Under the pieces are notes generated by a model. That model saw nothing but the letters and a program-made list of their open reading frames with translations, had not been told where the DNA came from and did no database searches. The translations under genes and the position numbers were made by a program. A stretch of DNA of 64,000 nt from NCBI GenBank assembly GCA_963662155.1, contig OY759269.1:10652600-10716599 (forward strand). Direction: 5' to 3'. How positions within the stretch are numbered: the first letter of the stretch is position 1; the number at the start of each line of letters is the position of its first letter. Positions 1 through 13,379 of this stretch are shown here, piece by piece. The DNA is from Lamellibrachia columna (taxonomy: Eukaryota > Annelida > Polychaeta > Sabellida > Siboglinidae).

Positions 1-120
1 TATTCCGTGTATATATTTATATTCCGTGCATCTTACATTAGAATATAAGTTGGATGTCCTAGCCACACACACATTTATATTCCGGCATGTTTCATATTCA
101 TGCGTGACCTGGGATGTTCA

Positions 121-248
121 AATGAGCCTACGCCTATTGCAGCGCTCACACCAGTCGCCTCACGTGCAGTAAATACACTCCACCAATGAGCCTACGCCTA
201 TTGCAGCGCTCACACCAGTCGCCTCACGTGCAGTAAATACACTCCACC
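121..248. repeat. 64-bp direct duplication
   Basis: A 64-bp block starting AATGAGCCTACGCC at 121 is repeated at 185. The matching place in unit 2 (about 9078) has only one copy, so it arose after the large duplication. Confidence 0.9.
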
Positions 249-1979
249 AATGCAGAAACAACATCCCATCAGTGTAGTTATCTCGGCCACTGTTGTACTC
301 GCTGTTGATTTACCTGTGAACAGAAAAGAACTGAATGAAAGGAAATTCTGCTGTGGAATTTCTACAATACTTAGATGTTGAGAGTATAAAATTTGTGTCA
401 TAAAATTGCAGATTCCTGTTGTGAAATGGAAGATATAATTGAATAAAATAAAACATAGTGTTCTGTACAAGACATTTCTTTTTGCCAGATCTGATTAGGC
501 ATATCATCGAATTAGACACACCTATTTATCTCACTGATTTCTACGTTTCGACGTCCATCGGTCGTCCACTTCAGCTTATTTCTGGGACTTCAGTTCTTTT
601 TCTGCCCAACACATTGTGGGGCAAACAGGCAGTCCCATGCGTAGCTAAGCTAGTACCCCTCCTCTCGGTTCATAATAGGTGTTGTAAATTTTATCCATCT
701 AACAATTATATTGCTTTCCATATAAATCACCTCTGCTCTATCCATGTCAGTTGCAGTTATTTCCGTTCGTTTATCTTTGTGCTGGTTCAATCTGGATAAC
801 GATGTATATTGTTATATAGCCTTGATGGTGGTAGCTGCGTTTGCTATTTATATTAATTAGGTGTTTCAATGATCCATCCTCCATTCATACCATTAATATA
901 TCCCGGAAAGACAGGGGCCTATCGAACTATTCTTCGTACGGGAATTTCAATGCTGCTTGTTTTGTCTGTGTTGTCTGTGTGATCTCTTTGTTAATGTTCA
1001 CACCCCCTCCTCACTACTTCCATCTCATCGTCCACACATCTCTTCCGCGTGTTCTTTGAGCTGTGAGAACGCCTTCAGTAACGGATCCATGGGGGTCTTA
1101 GGGGTCTCAAGACATCCCTAAGCCATGGAGGGGGTCTTAGACCCCTCTCTGTCCGTGGGAAATATTACGGCAAAGGAACACGTATATATGCCAATATAAA
1201 GACTGAAGTATTAGCAACCAACTAATATTAATCTTTATGTAAGTAGAATGAAACATGTGTCGCCATCTCTCCCCCCCCCCGTTCGTAAGTAGAATGATAT
1301 ATGACTACGACTGACTGAGACCCTCCCCGATAACCTTTTTGTTCCAGACATCCCATGAAGAGATTTGCAATCCTTGGCGATACCGGGCTCATCAAAGCAG
1401 TGCCATTTTTAAAATGTTGAAACAATTTTTATCTAATGTTTTCCGTTCTTCTTCGTCTTCATATTACGGCATATCCTTCAAATCTGAAGATTATATACTC
1501 GCAACCAGATTTGCTGACGACTCGAGCTGTAGAAACTGACTCGAGTTGCACATTTTCTTGACTTGCGACTAGAACTTAGAAGTTACTTCGAATATAAACA
1601 GTTCACTTCACTTCAAAAAGGATATATTATATCACGGAATTACTTCCACTGATACTGTAATTATCAGTATCACGATCGAGAATCGTGCACATTTAACGAG
1701 ATCGGTGTAATAGGGTAACACACGAAAGGGTGAGTATCCAGCTGCAGTCTTTTCTCATTTATACGTATTCTGATATCTATTTCAGTAGGCCTAACCCGCA
1801 AGTTTTGTGTGAGAACAATATCAACACACCTTAAATCGTCTCAGTAATCCGTGATTTACTGACCCGCATGTTTCGTTAATCCAGCCAAAATCGTCGCGAA
1901 CCAAAGTATGCCGCTAAGTGAGCATTCACTCTAAGTGGATAATTGCTTTAATGAGTTTGTTCATATCACAGTTCCTCTG
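249..1979. other. Non-coding stretch, presumed intron of the TSP1/EGF gene (unit 1)
   Basis: I see no conserved coding sequence here. Open frames at 458-799 and 841-1059 are not kept in unit 2. If the minus-strand TSP1/EGF gene is spliced at the donor near 1987, this stretch is intron. It contains one possible DNA-transposon end at 1076-1165. About 630 bp (1170-1826) is missing from unit 2. Confidence 0.5.
1076..1165. mobile_element. Possible solo hAT-type terminal sequence
   Basis: CAGTAACGGATCC followed by GGGGGTCTTAGGGGTCTC resembles the hAT end at 25538 (CAGGGGCGGATCC plus a G-rich stretch), with an inverted echo (GGTCTTAGACCCC) just after. It is also present in unit 2 near 9987. No partner end was found, so this is a relic at best. 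Confidence 0.3.
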
Positions 1980-3248
1980 TCACTTACCGTTCTCACAGAA
2001 ACGACTGTCCGTCCGCTCGCCGTCGCAATCTCTGCCTCCGCAAGAGGCAGTGTATTGTTCATATCGCCCTCGACCTTCAATGCTGTATTCGACTGAGGAT
2101 GTCTTCATAGTGGTGCACACACCCCAGGCCGACCACGGGCTCCACTGACAGTCAACCGGGCTGCAGGTCATACGCTCGCAGCAAACACCATCGGTATAAT
2201 CTGGACAGCTGCATGACGAGCTGGTCAGAGTGCCGCCGTTCTGGCACAATCTATTGCACGGACGAGTTTGCTCCGGGGGGCCAACGCACTCCGTACCCCT
2301 ACACAAAGCCGTCTGTTGCCTCTCTCGTCGTCGGGTCTGTTCACCAGTTGCGCCACATATCTCGGTACATTCGCTCCAGTCCGACCACGTCTTCCACGTG
2401 CAGTGCCTCGGGTAGCAACCGGCCTCGCAACACGAACCGGAGAAGTAATCTTGACATTGGCATGACGCGTTATTCTCAACAAGAGTGCCACCGTTCTGGC
2501 AGAATCGATTGCACGGACGTGTTTCCTGCGTGTCTCCGACACACTCTGTACCATTACATAGAGCCGTCTGTTGGATCTCTCGTCGTCGGGTCTGTTCGCC
2601 AGTTCCACCACATGTCTGGGTGCACTCGCTCCAGAATGACCAATCCTTCCACGTGCAGTGCCTCGGGAAGCAGCCATCATCGCAACAGGAACCGGAGAAG
2701 TAATATTGACATTGGCATGAAGTGCTATTCTCCACAATAGCGCCACCGTTGAGGCAGAATCGATTGCATGGACGCGTTTCTTGCGTGTCTCCGATACACT
2801 CTGTACCATTGCACATAGCCGTCTGTTGGTTCTCGCGCCGTCTCGTTTGTTCGCCAGTTCCGCCACATGTCTGGGTACACACACTCCAGAACGACCACGT
2901 TTTCCATGTGCAGTGTGTCGGGTAGCAGCCGGTCTCGCAACAGGAACCTGAGAAGTAATCTTGACACAGGCACGAAGAGCCATTCACGAGACTGCCGCCG
3001 TTCCAGCAGTGACGGTTACAAGGGCGGGTCTCGTTCGCGGCATCACCACACTCTCTCACACAGGTCTCATCCACGGGTTCCCTGCGCTGTCGGGTTTGCG
3101 TACCTGAGCCGCCACAACGTTGTGAACATTCACCCCAGTACAACCACGCATACAAACCGCAATCACCGCATCCTAATTGTCCTTTTGAACTTCCGCAACA
3201 TAGCAAAATACCGCCCACACACAGCGCGAAGCGATGACCGATGACCAT
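1980..3248 (-). CDS. Secreted TSP1/EGF-like multidomain protein, 5' coding exon (copy 1)
   Basis: The open frame of 422 codons starts with a signal peptide (residues 1-24, hydrophobic FALCVGGILLCC). Five thrombospondin type-1 modules begin at about residues 35, 116, 200, 284 and 369, alternating with four short EGF-like CxNGG...CxC...CC loops at about 81-108, 165-193, 250-278 and 335-362. WxxWxxC tryptophans (C-mannosylation type) and CTQTCGG (O-fucosylation type) are clear in the middle modules; the first has CSQRCGG. Module 5 is divergent and lacks the CxxTCG turn. Several NxS/T sites are visible. The last codons read CENGK-stop, but the sequence at 1988/1987 is G|GTAAGTG, a strong phase-1 donor inside the CxNGG motif, so the true exon probably ends at 1988 and the final K-stop is intron read-through. 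The family acts outside the cell in adhesion or matrix; the exact role is unknown. Further exons would lie left of the window. Confidence 0.85.
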   Translation of the reverse strand: MVIGHRFALCVGGILLCCGSSKGQLGCGDCGLYAWLYWGECSQRCGGSGTQTRQRREPVDETCVRECGDAANETRPCNRHCWNGGSLVNGSSCLCQDYFSGSCCETGCYPTHCTWKTWSFWSVCTQTCGGTGEQTRRRENQQTAMCNGTECIGDTQETRPCNRFCLNGGAIVENSTSCQCQYYFSGSCCDDGCFPRHCTWKDWSFWSECTQTCGGTGEQTRRREIQQTALCNGTECVGDTQETRPCNRFCQNGGTLVENNASCQCQDYFSGSCCEAGCYPRHCTWKTWSDWSECTEICGATGEQTRRRERQQTALCRGTECVGPPEQTRPCNRLCQNGGTLTSSSCSCPDYTDGVCCERMTCSPVDCQWSPWSAWGVCTTMKTSSVEYSIEGRGRYEQYTASCGGRDCDGERTDSRFCENGK

Positions 3249-3344
3249 TTTGTTGATACAAGATGAGGTGGGTCAGCTTGCCAACTGCAATCAAAATGAC
3301 TGGAAGTAATTTCGCTCAAAGCGTAACATGTGGTATCAGCACCG

Positions 3345-3360
3345 TACGTTTATATATTTG
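3345..3360 (-). promoter_or_regulatory. Possible TATA box of the TSP1/EGF gene, copy 1
   Basis: On the minus strand an ATATATAAA element lies about 100 bp upstream of the ATG at 3248. It is kept in unit 2 near 11722-11737. Spacing would allow a 5' UTR of about 70 bp. The call rests on position and conservation only. Confidence 0.35.
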
Positions 3361-4386
3361 TAATATTAAAATTACAAATTAATACTAAATACTGATTACT
3401 AAATAGGCTGTCATTGTAACGTTTCTTAGTATTCTTGCAAAATGTGTCCTAAGATTTGATTTTCTTCAACATTTCACAGCACACTGATGCCCCATTATGT
3501 GTGTAATTCGACAAAATCACACCAATTTCAGAAAAAAACACAGCCAAAGCAGATATCCCTCAACATCGGCCCAGACCTGTGAATGATTTAGACATAATGG
3601 TTCGTTGCTGAAAGGTCTATTGACATAATAAAGAACAAAAGTGAATTTTATGATCGCCAATTGATAGATCAGAGGCCACTGGTGCAAGGAGGCGAAGGAA
3701 CATAGAAAGAGGCGAGTGTAAGATATTCTGCCAAACTGTCCCGAAAGTGTATTACTATATAGTTCACGGTTACGCTATCTGGAGTGTGGCTCTCACTCAA
3801 TTCGGCCACCATTCGGCTAAATAACTGCCTTTGTGTGTTTTTAATACATCGCCAGTTGATAGATCAGAGGCCACTGGTGCAAGGAGGCGAAGGAACGTAG
3901 AAAGAACCTAGTGGGTGTCGAAGCTTGGGAGGAGATGCTGCCAGATTACCCCCAACATTAGAGTAATAATGTATAGATTTAATCAGGCGCTAAGTAATTA
4001 TCAACGCACGCATCGAATAGCAAAGTGATTAGCTGCTTAAATGTAGTCGGTCGATTACTACATATGTTCTGTTTATATAGACTATCAAACTAGTTTTCGG
4101 TTTGTTCTTGCAAGTTTCAGTGGGAAAGAGTGACCATACCATGTCATCCAAGGCTTATTTTGGCTAAAACAAAAGTGAGTATTAATGCGCTGCTAGAAGG
4201 TTCGAAAAAGATCATATAGCACGCAGTACTAGTAAGACACCATAGGTTGTATAGCAAAGCTGTGAAACTAAATTAATACTCTATTTGTAGCCACTGCAAG
4301 CTATTACACTGGTGTGTATAGTTTACCACCGATTTGGGACACGCGTTCTGTACACACATTATCATTAAGAATCACAAGCAGTTCGT

Positions 4387-4596
4387 GTGAATATGAATCC
4401 TCCAATGGAAAATATGCGGTCGTTATTTAGTCTGGAGACTTACCTGTCTTTCAGCCACCAACTGTTGAATGCAAACGAAGTTAACAAAGACAGAGATCTG
4501 TCCAGTACAAGGAGTGTCTCCAGCACAAAGAGTTTGTCGTATGGTAGAAATATAGCCAATCACGAGGCACTACGACATAAGTCACGCAGTGTATAA
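4387..4596 (+). other. Short open frame of unknown status upstream of the LINE RT
   Basis: 69 codons, Ser-rich (LSSTRSVSSTKSLSYG). In unit 2 the first ATG is followed by a stop, but the rest stays open for 60 codons. It could be a remnant of LINE ORF1 or chance. There is no recognisable domain and no clear promoter. Confidence 0.15.
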
Positions 4597-4729
4597 AGCC
4601 ACGCCTCAAGAAACTTCAATAGACACGTGTTCAATCCCAAGGTCTTCGCTGTGGAAATATTGTTGTCTCGTAGTGACGTTTTTGAGGTTGTCTAGTAAAT
4701 TTACATTTAGCTAAACGTTTCCAATGTAT

Positions 4730-6240
<1,511 letters not shown>

Positions 6241-6331
<91 letters not shown>

Positions 6332-6332
6332 G

Positions 6333-6375
<43 letters not shown>

Positions 6376-6413
6376 GCATATATATATATATTCACATATA
6401 TATATATATATAT

Positions 6414-6457
<44 letters not shown>

Positions 6458-6474
6458 ATATATATATATGCATA

Positions 6475-6526
<52 letters not shown>

Positions 6527-6552
6527 TATATATATATATGTATATATATACA

Positions 6553-6611
<59 letters not shown>

Positions 6612-6615
6612 TATG

Positions 6616-6659
<44 letters not shown>

Positions 6660-6711
6660 AGAATATATGTACACATGACATTTAATACACAGCTTACAAT
6701 TAAAGACAACG

Positions 6712-6748
<37 letters not shown>
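6241..6748. repeat. (TA)n tract with interruptions
   Basis: Long TA dinucleotide repeat with scattered C/G interruptions (6241-6657) and a second tract at 6713-6748. Between them is about 55 bp containing ATATATGTACACATG and ACACAGCTTAC, the inverted copy of a sequence seen intact at 14720-14756 in unit 2. Confidence 0.95.
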
Positions 6749-6751
<3 letters not shown>

Positions 6752-7490
6752 TTATTCCTGTAGTTTGTGTTCTGAATAGTTTCCACAATGATTCTATCCT
6801 AATTGATACCAACATTCAGGTAAAATTATTCGTCAGGAGACTCGTTGCAAGTGACTATTTCTCCAAATCTCCTGTTCGGGAGACAAATTCAAGCTGCCAA
6901 ATGTTTGTTACAACCAAGTTTCTGCAGTAGACATTAACAGTAGACGTTGGAGTGTAGCTGATTTATTTTGACTGCTATTATTAGTGCATTAACTGATCTC
7001 ATGATATGAAAATAACTCGGCTATTTGTACAGTCTTTAATTAAAATCGTTAATTAAATGCTCATGTAACCAACTATTTATATAGCTTAATGAATGTTTTG
7101 ACATGTTGCGTGTTTTCAGCAGGATCCAAAGTGGTGTACGTGTGTAATGACTTGCAATCAAAACTTATTTCCAAGCATCATTCCACGAAGTGCATATTAT
7201 AGATTAATAGTTTGCTTTACAAACGCGTGCTGTAGCGCCTATTGCAATCATACAGTAATGAAGATATCAGTTTACGAATCGTCTAATTATTCGTCCTGGC
7301 TGAAGAAACGGTTTAACAATATATGAACGCTTTGTCGAAACAAATATTATTTGAATAGTCCATTCATTATACAAGTCTATGATTACGCCGATTAAAATCA
7401 GGAAGTATTATGTACAGCCATTACCAAACTCATTTATTAGACGAGTAATTATGGAACAAGATTAAGTTGAACGATGTCGATAGATCGACT
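6749..7490. repeat. Dispersed repeat module beta, copy in unit 1
   Basis: This non-coding block (TTCCTGTAGTTTGTGTTCTG through ATGTCGATAGATCG) recurs at 15193-15690, 28705-29265, 46640-47330 and 54125-54845 with substitutions and indels. It links the TSP unit to the mosaic repeat region further right. No open frame is shared among copies. Confidence 0.85.
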
Positions 7491-7685
7491 GACAGAGAAT
7501 GCGGGTTCCGACCCCGAAGAATAAATGGATTTTTGTGTTGGTAGCTTTAACAACCCACTTGGATAATCTGTTGCTGCAGCGGTACACGTTAGAAATGTCG
7601 GTGAGGACGAAGCCGCGTCTGTATCTTTTCCTGTGCATGTAGTTGCGAACTGACTGAACCCACGCAGTGAATACATGTATCGTAG

Positions 7686-7856
<171 letters not shown>

Positions 7857-7935
7857 TGTGTGCCTGCTTGCGTGTGTGTGTGTGTGCGTGCGTTCTTGCG
7901 TGCTAGCGTGTGTGCGTGTGTGTGCGCGTGTGAAT

Positions 7936-8387
7936 GTGCGTGCAACCATATTCCAAGTCATACGTCATCCACTTCAGACAAGTGTTTAATGATAACCAAG
8001 TAAGCAGTATGACCATGTGAGACACGTGCGACAGCAGTAATGGTGATTTCAGCCATAGATACAGCTTCGGCGACAAATACACGTGACGATGAAGCACGCA
8101 TGATACACACACTCGTGTTTACAAAGTATATAAGCCTATCAAGCACCTCGTTGCACAATTAAAGTTCAGGTCGTAATATATTCAAAACCCATCCACCAGA
8201 ATAAAATTATATAGGTCAAATAAAACAAGATATATGCATAAACTACTATATATCATATGTATAACATAAACATTCTTCCACAACATCTACATCATTTCTG
8301 ACGCATTAAATGTCCGATAGTAACATCTTTAAACCCATACATTGGATAAACATGTAGATTATATACATTGTATACATCTTCTGCAAC
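7936..8387. other. Non-coding stretch between microsatellites
   Basis: Nothing recognisable as a gene. It is absent from unit 2, where it is replaced by a short inverted copy of 19300-19398. Confidence 0.6.
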
Positions 8388-8617
<230 letters not shown>

Positions 8618-8827
8618 TACATAATAAAAGTCAGGCGGTAATATATATTAAAAATGCCTTCACCGGAGAATCATACAAATCACACAGACGATCTCCTACA
8701 ATCTCAGATAACATAGACAATAAAGAAGATGATGTCATATAATTGTCATAAAAGATCCACAAACTGTGTTCTGTTATGCGTTCACACTTTTGTCAAGCTC
8801 TTCATTTACATTCCCTAAATATCGCCT

Positions 8828-9058
8828 CCGTGTATCTTACATTAGAATATAAGTCGGATGTCCTAGCGACACATACATTTATATTCCGTGTATATATTTA
8901 TATTCCGTGTATCTTACATTAGAATATAAGTCGGATGTCCTAGCGACACATACATTTATATTCCGTGTATATATTTATATTCCGTGCATCTTACATTAGA
9001 ATATAAGTTGGATGTCCTAGCCACACATACATTTATATTCCGGCATGTTTCATATTCA
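8828..9058. repeat. 77-bp tandem repeat at the unit 1/unit 2 boundary
   Basis: The motif CTTACATTAGAATATAAG recurs at 8836, 8913 and 8990, giving a 77-bp period and three copies. The same array closes unit 2 at about 16270-16500, and one copy opens the window at position 31. Its place at the junctions suggests that unequal crossing-over in this array produced or altered the larger duplication. Confidence 0.92.
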
Positions 9059-10238
9059 TGCGTGACCTGGGATGTTCAAATGAGCCTACGCCTATTGCAG
9101 CGCTCACACCAGTCGCCTCACGTGCAGTAAATACACTCCACCAATGCAGAAACAACATCCCATCAGTGTAGTTATCTCGGCCACTGTTGTACTCGCTGTT
9201 GATTTACCTGTGAACGGAAAAGAACTGAATGAAAGGAAATTCTGCTGTGGAATTTCTACAATACTTTGGATTATAGTATGATAGATGTTGAGAGTATAAA
9301 ATTTGTGTCATAAAATTGCAGATTCCTGTTGTGAAATGGAAGATATAATTGAATAAAATAAAACATAGTGTTCTGTACAAGACATTTCTTTTTGCAAGAT
9401 CTGATTAGGCATATCATCGAATTAGACACACCTATTTATCTCACTGATTTCTACGTTTCGACGTCCATCGGTCGTCCACTTCAGCTTATTTCTGGGACTT
9501 CAGTTCTTTATCTGCCTAACACATTGTGGAGCAAAAAGGCAGTCCTATGCGTAGCTAAGCTAGTACCCCCTCCTCTCGGTACATAATAGGTGTTGTAAAT
9601 TTTATCCATCTAACAATTATATTGCTTTCCATATAAATCACCTCTGCTCTATCCATGTCAGTTGCAGTTATTTCCGTTCGTTTATCTTTGTGCTGGTTCA
9701 ATCTGGATAACGATGTATATTGTTATATTGCCTTGATGGTGGTAGCTGCGTTTGCTATTTATATTAATTAGGTGTTTCAATGACCCATCCTCCATTCATA
9801 CCGTTAGTATATCCCGGAAAGACAGGGGCCTATCGAACTATTCTTCGTACGGGAATTTCAATGCTGCTTGTTTTGTCTGTGTTGTCTGTGTGATCTCTTT
9901 GTTAATGTTCACACCCCCTCCTCACTACTTCCATATCATCGTCCACACATCTCTTCCGCGTGTTCTTTGAGCTGTGAGAACGCCTTCAGTAACGGATCCA
10001 TGGGGGTCTTAGGGGTCTCAAGACATCCCTAAGCCATGGAGGGGGTCTTATACCCCTCTCTGTCCGTGGGAAATATTACGGTAAAGGAACACGTATATAG
10101 GAACACACCTTAAATCGCCTCAGTAATCCGTGATTTACTGACCCGCATGTTTCGTTAATCCAGCCAAAATCGTTGCGAACCAAAGTGTGCCGCTAAGTGA
10201 GCATTCACTCTAAGTGGATAATTGCTTTCATGAGTTTG
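9059..10238. other. Non-coding stretch, presumed intron of the TSP1/EGF gene (unit 2)
   Basis: Equivalent of 108-1960 in unit 1 with about 630 bp missing (junction near 10097). No conserved coding sequence is visible. Confidence 0.5.
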
Positions 10239-10434
10239 TTCATATCCCAGTTCCACTGTCACTTACCGTTCTCACAGAAACGACTGCCCGTCCGCTCGCC
10301 GTCGCAATCTCTGCCTCCGCAAGAGGCAGTGTATTGTTCATATCCCAGTTCCCCTGTCACTTACCGTTCTCACAGAAACGACTGTCCGTCCTCTCGCCGT
10401 CGCAATCTCTGCCTCCGCAAGATCCAGTGTATTG
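10239..10434. repeat. 98-bp tandem duplication of the exon end and splice donor
   Basis: A 98-bp block starting TTCATATCCC at 10239 is repeated at 10337. Each copy contains the last codons of the TSP exon and the minus-strand donor G|GTAAGTG (near 10364 and 10266). Unit 1 has a single copy. The exon end and donor are therefore doubled in unit 2. Confidence 0.9.
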
Positions 10435-11625
10435 TTCATATCGCCCTCGACCTTCAATGCTGTATTCGACTGAGGATGCCTTCATAGTGGTGCATACACC
10501 CCAGGCCGACCACGGGCTCCACTGACAGTCAACCGGGCTGCAGGTCATACGCTCGCAGCAAACACCATCGGTATAATCTGGACAGCTGCAGGACGAACTG
10601 GTCAGAGTGCCGCCGTTCTGGCACAATCGATTGCACGGACGAGTTTGCTCCGGGGGGCCAACGCACTCCGTACCCCTACACAAAGCCGTCTGTTGCCTCT
10701 CTCGTCGTCGGGTCTGTTCACCAGTTGCGCCACATATCTCGGTACATTCGCTCCAGTCCGACCACGTCTTCCACGTGCAGTGCCTCGGGTAGCAACCGGC
10801 CTCGCAACACGAACCGGAGAAGTAATCTTGACATTGGCATGACGCGCTATTCTCAACAAGAGTGCCACCGTTCTTGCAGAATCGATTGCACGGACGTGTT
10901 TCCTGCGTGTCTCCGATGCACTCTGTACCATTACATAGAGCCGTCTGTCTGTTCTCTCGTCGTCGGGTCTGTTCGCCAGTTCCACCACATGTCTGGGTGC
11001 ACTCGCTCCAGAATGACCAATCCTTCCACGTGCAGTGCCTCGGGGAGCAGCCATTCTCGCAACAGGTACCGGAGAAGTAATCTTGACATTGGCATGAAGT
11101 GCTATTCTCCACAATAGTGCCACCGTTGAGGCAGAATCGATTGCATGGACGCGTTTCTTGCGTGTCTCCGATACACTCTGTACCATTGCACATAGCCGTC
11201 TGTTGGTTCTCGCGCCGTCTCGTTTGTTCGCCAGTTCCGCCACATGTCTGGGTACACACACTCCAGAACGACCATGTCTTCCATGTGCAGTGTGTCGGGT
11301 AGCAGCCGGTCTCGCAGCAGGAACCTGAGAAGTAATCTTGACACAGGCACGAAGAGCCATTCACGAGACTGCCGCCGTTCCAGCAGTGACGGTTACAAGG
11401 GCGGGTCTCATTCGCGGCGTCACCACACTCTGTCACACAGGTCTCATCCACGGGTTCCCTGCGCTGTCGGGTTTGCGTACCTGAGCCGCCACAACGTTGT
11501 GAACATTCACCCCAGTACAACCACTTATTCAAATCGCAGTAACTGCAGTCGATTTGTCCGTTTGAACTTCCGCAACATAGCAAAATGGCGCCCACACACA
11601 GCGCGAAGCGATGACCGATGACCAT
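10357..11625 (-). CDS. Secreted TSP1/EGF-like multidomain protein, 5' coding exon (copy 2)
   Basis: Paralogue of the gene at 1980-3248 with the same 422-codon layout: signal peptide, five TSP1 modules and four EGF-like loops. It ends at the same CENG|GTAAGT phase-1 donor, the first of two in transcription order because of the 98-bp duplication. Most of the protein differs at only about 16 positions in 409. Just after the signal peptide, at residues 22-34, 8 of 13 residues differ (SSKGQLGCGDCGL against SSNGQIDCSYCDL). There are no internal stops, so coding is probably maintained. No following exon is seen before copy 1, so it may splice past copy 1 to shared exons off the left edge, or it may be truncated. 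Confidence 0.83.
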   Translation of the reverse strand: MVIGHRFALCVGAILLCCGSSNGQIDCSYCDLNKWLYWGECSQRCGGSGTQTRQRREPVDETCVTECGDAANETRPCNRHCWNGGSLVNGSSCLCQDYFSGSCCETGCYPTHCTWKTWSFWSVCTQTCGGTGEQTRRRENQQTAMCNGTECIGDTQETRPCNRFCLNGGTIVENSTSCQCQDYFSGTCCENGCSPRHCTWKDWSFWSECTQTCGGTGEQTRRRENRQTALCNGTECIGDTQETRPCNRFCKNGGTLVENSASCQCQDYFSGSCCEAGCYPRHCTWKTWSDWSECTEICGATGEQTRRRERQQTALCRGTECVGPPEQTRPCNRLCQNGGTLTSSSCSCPDYTDGVCCERMTCSPVDCQWSPWSAWGVCTTMKASSVEYSIEGRGRYEQYTGSCGGRDCDGERTDSRFCENGK

Positions 11626-13379
11626 TTTGTTGATACAAGATGAGATGGGTCAGCTTGCCAACTGCAATCAAAATGACTGGAAGTAATTTCGCTCAAAGCG
11701 TAACATGTGGTATCAGCACCGTACGTTTATATATTTGCAATATTAAAATTACAAATTAATACTAAATACTGATTAATAAATAGGCTGTCATTGTAACGTT
11801 TCTTAGTATTCTTGCAAAATGTGTCCTAAGATTTGATTTTCTTCAACATTTCACTGCACACTGATTCCCATTAACACACATGCTGTGTGTAATTCGACAA
11901 AATCACATCAATTTCATAAAAACACAGCCAAAGCAGATATCCCTCAACATCGGCCCAGACCTGTGAATGACTTAGACAAAATGGTTCGTGGCTGAAAGGT
12001 CTAATGGCGTAGTAAAGAACAAAATTAATTTACCAATGTATCCGATGTGAGAATAATCGGAAAAAATCACTCATTAAACAACCACCACGAAGGTAGTTAT
12101 TTAAAGTAATTTTCTACGTGTCGTACAAAGACGGACACAGTGGGCGGTTTGAGTGTTGAACCACTCTGTGGGTTTTTGTTGGCATCATACCACATATACG
12201 ATTCGTCCGTCATTACCCTCATTAAGAATCCCTAGGATATTGACGAATGCGCGTTATGAGAAAATTTATGAGTTAATTTTATGATCGCCAATTGATAGAT
12301 TAGAGGCTACTGGTGCAAGGAGGCGAAGGAACATAGAAAGAGGCGAGTGGAAGAGATTCTGCCAGACTGTCCCGAAAGTGTATTACTATATAGGTCACGG
12401 TTACGCTATCTGGAGTGTGGCTCACACTCAATTCGGCCACAATTCGGCTAAATAACTGCCTTTGTGTTTTTTTAATACATCGCCAATTGATAGATCAGAG
12501 GCCACTGGTGCAAGGAGGCGAAGGAATGTAGAAAGAACCTAGTGGGGGTCGGCGCCTGGGAGGAGATACTGCCAGATTACCCCCAAAATTAGAGTAATAA
12601 TGTATAGATTTAATCAGGCGCTAAGTAATTATCAACGCACGCATAGCATAGCAAAGTGATTAGCTGCTTAAATGTAGTCGGTCGATTACTACATATGTTC
12701 TGTTTATAATGACTATCACACTAGATTTCGGTTTGTACTTGCAAGTTTCATTGGGAAAGAGTGACCATACCATGTCATCCAAGGCTTATTTTGGCTAAAA
12801 CAAAAGTGAGTATTAATGCGCTGCTAGAAGGTTCGAAAAAGATCATATAGCACGCAGTACTAGTAAGACACCATAGGTTGTATAGCAAAGCTGTGAAACT
12901 AAATTAATACTCTATTTGTAGTCACTGCAAGCTATTACACTGGTGTGTATAGTTTACCACCGATTTGGGACACGCGTTCTGTACACACATTATCATTAAT
13001 AATCACAAGCAGTTCGTGTGAATATGAATCCTTGAATGGAAAATATGCGGTCTTTATTTAGTCTCAAGACTTACCTGTCTTTCAGCCACCAACTGTTGAA
13101 TGCAAACGAAGTTAACAAACACAGAGATCTGTCCAGTACAAGGAGTGTCTCCAGCACAAAGAGTTTGTCGTATGGTTTAAATATGGCCAATCACGTGGCA
13201 CTACGGCATAAGTCATAAGCCACGCCTCAAGAAACTTCAATAGACACGTGTTCAATCCCAAGGTCTTCGCTGTGCAAATATTGTTGTCTCGTAGTGACGT
13301 TTTTGAGGTTGTCTAGTAAATTTACATTTAGCTAAACGTTTCCAATGTATTTAGGCGATGTGCGTCTAATTTGTGCTGG
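11626..13379. other. Intergenic stretch, unit 2
   Basis: Matches 3249-4720 of unit 1 except for about 278 extra bases at roughly 12018-12295, flanked by AATTT-like direct repeats. This could be an insertion here or a deletion in unit 1. No gene is recognised. Confidence 0.6.
11722..11737 (-). promoter_or_regulatory. Possible TATA box of the TSP1/EGF gene, copy 2
   Basis: Same element and spacing as in copy 1 (offset 8377), about 100 bp upstream of the ATG at 11625. Confidence 0.35.

Larger units (their letters stand above)
3249..4729. other. Intergenic stretch with a 58-bp direct repeat
   Basis: No recognised gene. A block of about 58 bp (ATCGCCAATTGATAGATCAG and following) occurs at 3652-3710 and again at 3848-3905, and both are kept in unit 2 (about 12286 and 12480). 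A short open frame at 4387-4596 survives in a shortened form at 13036-13218, but no domain is recognisable. Confidence 0.6.

Noticed and set aside
458..799. 113-codon plus-strand frame
   Set aside because: The duplicate at 9368 is shortened by a frameshift and there is no domain or coding-type conservation.
2225..2983. 252-codon minus frame and several plus frames inside the TSP exon
   Set aside because: Shadows of the TSP1/EGF reading frame. Its signal peptide and regular Cys/Trp pattern identify the real frame.
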